This document shows positions 59,306 to 64,000 of a stretch of 64,000 nt of DNA, in pieces (position 1 is the first letter of the stretch; every line of letters begins with the position of its first letter). The notes under the pieces are model-generated. The model was not told the origin of the DNA. It saw only the letters and a program-made list of their open reading frames with translations, and made no database searches. This stretch comes from Dermanyssus gallinae. Lineage: Eukaryota; Arthropoda; Arachnida; Mesostigmata; Dermanyssidae. Location of the stretch: NCBI GenBank assembly GCA_003439945.1, contig QVRM01006121.1:135001-199000 (forward strand), read 5' to 3'. The position numbers and the translations under genes were made by a program.

Positions 59306-61071
59306 TAGTAGAAGCATTGACTAGCAGCTTTTAGCAAAGTCAGCACAAGCCGCCGTTTGAATGATGGATTATAGTAGTGTCGGTAATACCTGTAGTAATA
59401 TAGGGTCGTAGCTGTAGTCGAAGCAGTGAGTGCTCGCGCTAAGCTCTATGCACGCCAAACGTCTATTCAGCAGCGTCGGTGTCAGCGTGTATGTAGTACG
59501 TAAGTGTACGCAGTAGTCGTTGTGCGTCGACGACGACGGCGACGGTGTGCCGACGTCTGACGTGATGATTAACGAGATGGCAGCCATCCAAGTAGCAAGA
59601 TGGTGAGACGACCGGCGAGCGGGCGGCCTTCGAGCAAGCGCCGCACTACAAGGAAGCAGCAGTATAGCGGCAGCAGCCTAAGAGCAAACGAATCGGGGAA
59701 AAGAAGGAGAGAGAAGAAAACTAAAGGAAAAGGGGGGAAATAACGAAGAATAGAGACAAGAAAGCGATGAGGAAGAGCCATAACGAGGAGAAGAAGCTTA
59801 CCACCAACCTTCCGCCTTCCTCGCACTCGATCGAAGTTCAGCCTGAGATCGGCCTCCCCAGCATGCGGCCAGCATGATTGAGCAACCTTGGCAACGCAGT
59901 ACTCCTGATGGGAAATCTTCTTTCTGTCCCGCCGTGTACCACTTGCGTCAGCAGGGCGTGTGGGCGCAAACTGAGAGACAAGCGGGCGGGTGGGTGGGCG
60001 TATGGACGGAGGGACGAACGCATCGGGGGGCGAAGAGGGGGCAGGGCGTTAGGTGGTGGTATCTATCTGACTGTGTGTGGCCAGGTCAGGGATGATTGTC
60101 TACCGGTCTCTCTACCGGTTTGACTATCACTGTGGTGGCAGTAGTGGTGGGGGTGATGGTGGTAGGTGGCTCTCTGGGGTTGAACTCCATGGGGCTTCTG
60201 AGTAGGGCGGGGGGCGCAACGCACTCTATGTGTGGAGCGTATCAGCGTGGAAGGATTGGCACAGTACAGCTGCTGCCCCCCCTCCCTTTCGAGGAGGAAC
60301 AGGAAGAAGGAGAGCAGAAACACAGGCACGAAAGAAGGCGAACGAGATAGAGAGAAAGGTTAACGAAGAAGACGCGGCCAGGACAAACGGTGGACGCTTC
60401 TTGTCCTCGTGATTATCCTGGGGGCAGGCGGGTTCGATCTAGGCCGCCCGGCCGGCCTAGATCGACCATTCAATAAATCTTTCTTTAAAGTTACCACTTC
60501 GTCCGCCATCTAGAGCATCTGGGCTATCTGTCTAGTCAGCCAGTCAGCCTCGTTCCACGGGCGCTCGGTTCGGGTTCCGGGTTCTCTCGTTGTGCCTCGA
60601 ATAATTATTGGGAGATTGAGGACTTCGCACTCAAGTCCTCGGGTGGGCAGGGCGTGCAGCCGGCCCTCCCGGCGCGGCCTCGGCAAAGCGCCACCGGGAA
60701 AGCCGGACGATGTCTGACATCACCCCCCCTGCTTGTCATACCTACTTGTCTGTGAATCGGCCCCGACCGAAGACAATGGCAACAACAACAACAATAACGA
60801 CAACAGCTACAATTACGACAACGACGACCACGAGAATGGCAGCGACTATGATAAAGACAGTAGTGTAATCCACCTCGTCGTGGTGGGCGTTCTTTCTGGC
60901 TGCCAATGTTCACTTTCTAACTCCGCCGTCTTCGCCGCTTCTTATATGCCGCAAACTAGACCGGAAAATGAAACGTTCCTCGACCAATGTAAATGCTGGT
61001 CGTACTGTTTAGTTACTGTTTTTTTTCTCCGTTTAATATTTATTTGCAGCTCGCACCAGACATACCCAGGC
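59305..61071. other. GC-rich and low-complexity DNA, possible promoter or untranslated region
   Basis: Base composition rises from about 59400. GA-rich sequence lies at 59690-59800 and GT/GGT-rich sequence at 60120-60175. A strong hairpin lies at 60434-60465, and an Asn/Asp-rich plus-strand frame at 60745-60870 follows a CAA/ACA repeat. Frames are open but repetitive and no domain was recognised. No gene is called. Confidence 0.45.
60434..60465. repeat. 13-bp perfect stem hairpin followed by CAATAAA
   Basis: tcgatctaggccg (60434-60446) pairs with cggcctagatcga (60453-60465) across 6 nt. CATTCAATAAATC follows immediately, so a transcript end is conceivable. The stem does not resemble the histone mRNA stem-loop. 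Confidence 0.8.
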
Positions 61072-61185
<114 letters not shown>

Positions 61186-62470
61186 ACGCATAGTCGAACG
61201 CTAACGCATATACACACGTCAGGCGTCATATCGTGGTATCGGCGTCAAACAGGTAGAGTCGGAGTACAATAGTAGCATCGCAGCTTTAAGGGAGTTCATT
61301 CTGGCACTTAAGAAAGGCACTTAAGAACTGCATCTAAGAGTGTAGCATGGCTTGTTAGCTTTAAATGGGACCAATACCCACGGCGTTTTACCTAATTTTG
61401 TTTTTTGACTTAATAGAGCTTTGTCACCACATTGACACATACACTAACACACACACACGTATCACTTGGTTGGGTAATCTAAACTACGCGGATTCGCATT
61501 CGAATGCGTTGTGAACGCAGAACAATGTGGCGCAGAGAAACGCACGTCTTGCACATTGCATGGAGCAGCTCAACCGCTATAGGGAATGTCAGAACAGGCA
61601 GTTTTCTCGAGTAATTCCGATTGAACGGTTTCCCACCTCCGGGTGTGTGTGGCATCTTTGGTTGGCATTCAAACGAAACAGTTACGAGCTGTCGAGACGA
61701 GGAACGGTTCTACCTTCCATTAATGGGCTTGCGAAACGAGATATTCTCTATCAAGTCGATGTCTCTCTATCAGCAACGCTAGGGCGTCGACATGAAGTCA
61801 ACACAGTTCGAGTACTCTGCAAGTGGTTTGCCGCCAAAACAAATCTATATATATAGTTGTTCTGTGCCAAGAACCTGTAACGTAATGCTGCCTAAAGGGT
61901 TGATAGAGATGCGCAACAAAACAGCCAATATGCTTGCGTATTACAGACCCGGCGCGTAACGAAGCAGTTTCACAGCCTAAATTCAAATACTAGTTGAATA
62001 GTTGCCTAGTTCGCCGTAACGGAACTTTACAGTCCAGACGAGCAAGTTGGTTCTTTCTTTTAGAAATATATACTTACTTCTATCGGTAGCTAGCTCAGCA
62101 AGTTTGTTTGAGTTGGCTTAGTTGAGTTTGCCTGAGACTGCCAGATGAATCAAACGGTCTACAATTGGACCGGTGCGCTGTTTTGGTACCAGATCGGAAT
62201 TTTCATAGCGACCGCCGACAACAGCGCGTCTCTATGATGTACCTGTATGTCTCGAAGACGTACTATATTCGCAACCAGTGACGCAAGGCAGTGACTTGAG
62301 GGAGAGCTCTGACTCCCCCTGTCGGAGCGTCTGCCCGGAACAGCTGGGTGGATGAGCGGCCTGCGAGGTCAGCGTGAAGTCATCTGACGCTGTAAAAAGA
62401 CTACAAAACACGTAGTCGTTGTAGCCGTAGCAACAGCAGCAGCGGCAGCAGATGCTGCTGCAACGAAAAT
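61186..62470. other. non-coding DNA; one unrecognised open frame
   Basis: A plus-strand frame at 61527-61856 (109 codons, MAQRNARLAHCMEQLNRY...) has mixed composition and no recognised domain; it could be a retroelement relic. Otherwise no feature. Confidence 0.4.
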
Positions 62471-62472
62471 AG

Positions 62473-62480
62473 TATTTAAG
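62473..62480 (+). promoter_or_regulatory. TATA-like element (TATTTAAG)
   Basis: Same octamer as at the transglutaminase promoter, at the left edge of GC-rich sequence (62480-62850). It could serve the candidate exon at 63026, but that is 546 bp away. Confidence 0.2.
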
Positions 62481-63025
62481 CAATCTTTGGCCCGCTGGGC
62501 CAGGAGCCCGCGCTTACGGTTCGCGTCGCTCGCCAAAGTAACGCCATTGTCGGTACGACCGGCCCACATTACCGGTGGGCTTCTTTCGGTCTCTTTCTGT
62601 ACGTTTGCCCCTTTCTTCTCTAATATTTCTATAGTATTCCTGCTTTCGAAGCGAGCTCCGTTGTCAATCCGTGCATTCGCATCGTTCGTTTGGGCGCCTT
62701 TGTTTATTACTGTTACGAATCGCTTACTCCGTGGTAGCTTTTTCTCCTCTCTATTTGCACGTTTCTCTCTGACAGACCGACCTCCGGCCGTCTTGTTTCT
62801 TAACATTTTCTGTCGAATGCAAGCCACTCGTCATGTAACTGTAAGGCGTTAGAACGCTCGTAAGGTAGTAGGCACTAGAGGTTAGAGAGGGACAGAGAAA
62901 GAGCTTGAAGACTAACGCAGTTAGAGTGTATCGCTAAAGATAAGTCAGTCGATGGCTCGCTGGCAGGAAGACCAGAAGTAGGTGGGTTGCGGCATATCAA
63001 GCTCTTACACAGTTCTGTGTTTCGG

Positions 63026-63222
63026 ATGTCTGATATTGCACTAACACAGTTGAACACGCCGGTAGAAACTGCGGTGCAAACGGCCAAAGGGAACAACAAC
63101 AGGTTCAGCGCTGCTGAATTCTCTGATGTCGAGGTGCAAAAGCTTGCCAAAGATGAGACGGCGACGCCAAGTAAAGCGCCCGCCAGGCAAAGAAACCGAG
63201 CCAACAAAGCTATATCATTACC
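63026..63222 (+). CDS. weak candidate first coding exon, function unknown
   Basis: ATG at 63026 (frame MSDIALTQLNTPVETAVQ, then an acidic segment FSDVEVQKLAKDE and a basic segment APARQRNRANK) runs to a GTATGT donor-like site at 63223. Codon choice is more gene-like than the surroundings. The rest of the gene would lie in or beyond the last 0.8 kb. No family was recognised. Confidence 0.3.
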
Positions 63223-64000
63223 GTATGTAAATTCCTGCCGCCTGGGAATTTGTTCCTAAGCTGAAGCCTGCAGCTCCAGCAGCATAAACTTGCACAGACA
63301 CGTAGTAAGGAGCTAATAATACCTGTGCAAACTTTGGTTGACAACAAAATCTACAAAGGGCGCCTTCTATTTTGTCTTTATACTCTCTCTTTCTTTCTCT
63401 CTCTATCTCTCTCCCTTTCTTTAACACAAACAATATAACGTGCAGCCAACGACAATAGATACTCAATTTAGTATCGCAAAATACTGGCTCGTCGGCTTAG
63501 CTCTGCTTCTGTTATGCTGCCCGCGCGACGAAAAGGAAACTTTTGTACGTGGCCCCTTGGGAGCATCAGCTCCACCTGAGGACCTGATTTTCATCGTCGA
63601 TGTAGTATAGGGTCAGTGCACATATTCCTTAGTGTTGAATTAGTGAGATAAATAGACAAGCAAGAAGAAGATAGATCAAGGAGAAAAGCTTGGCATTGCT
63701 GTGGTCGCGAGGCTGAATCGAGGGGTGGAACCCCTCGGACAGTATTATTTTGTCGCCATTACCTTTATTGGCCCTAGGCCAGTGGCACGCAACGGAAACA
63801 GGCGATGCCACTAGACAGCGTGGGGGAAGTTCATCGTGCCAAGATGATTGATGTCCTCTCGATGAGATATCCCTCTGTTTCAAGTCAAGTACATTGGCGT
63901 CACATGGAGGCCGAACCATTTTGGGGTCAGGGAGTATTACTACCAGGATGCCGCTAGACCCTTCTCCCTGGTGTGGCAGTATTTTACACTAATAATGCCT
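63223..64000. other. non-coding DNA to the window end
   Basis: A CT-rich run lies at 63380-63422. No coding region is supported. Confidence 0.5.

Noticed and set aside
60434..60465. histone mRNA 3' stem-loop
   Set aside because: The stem is 13 bp with a CCCGGC loop and does not match the conserved histone stem-loop, and there is no histone frame nearby.

Overview
The window is eukaryotic, repeat-rich nuclear DNA, most likely from an arthropod. The evidence for this is one clear protein-coding gene, an animal-type transglutaminase whose two exons join in phase across a GT-AG intron, plus mariner-superfamily DNA transposons, several LINE remnants and more than 25 (TA)n tracts. A mite or other chelicerate is a plausible guess, but nothing in the sequence proves it. 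There are no bacterial operons, CRISPR arrays, rRNA or convincing tRNA genes.

Layout. 0-2 kb: a decayed mariner transposase split by a 5'-truncated LINE that is flanked by a 16-bp target-site duplication. 2-9 kb: AT-rich intergenic or intronic DNA with a GC-rich island at 5.6-6.4 kb. 9.1-10 kb: a LINE reverse-transcriptase relic, then a likely terminal coding exon with a membrane segment. 11.9-13 kb: an R1-like LINE relic. 19.7-20 kb: a small palindromic element. 22.6-24.7 kb: a 2.2-kb palindromic transposon. 27.1-28.4 kb: a mariner (DD34D) with a broken transposase. 29.1-29.7 and 35.6-36.6 kb: two members of a second palindromic family. 31-40 kb: GC-rich, purine/pyrimidine-skewed and trinucleotide-repeat DNA with a possible TATA promoter and weak small-exon candidates. 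40.9-41.3 kb: a second 5'-truncated LINE of the first family, again with target duplication. 45.3-48.4 kb: promoter, transglutaminase gene and 3' flank. 49.9-56.2 kb: a cluster of LINE relics on both strands, one with an internal inversion. 56.7-58.9 kb: a second copy of the 2.2-kb palindromic transposon. 59.3-64 kb: GC-rich low-complexity DNA, a large ATA/TTA palindromic microsatellite and a weak first-exon candidate.

The most notable structures are the long palindromes. Two independent copies of a mariner-superfamily element carry the same 3' half of a transposase in both arms (about 0.96 kb per arm, loop about 0.22-0.24 kb), so both ends are the parent's 3' end. A second, unrelated palindromic family has two members and a third small one is present. 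Most of their ends abut (TA)n tracts. Such loci would give long hairpin RNAs if transcribed; that last step is inference.

Boundaries of degraded elements are approximate. Calls on clades rest on recognised motifs, not on database searches.
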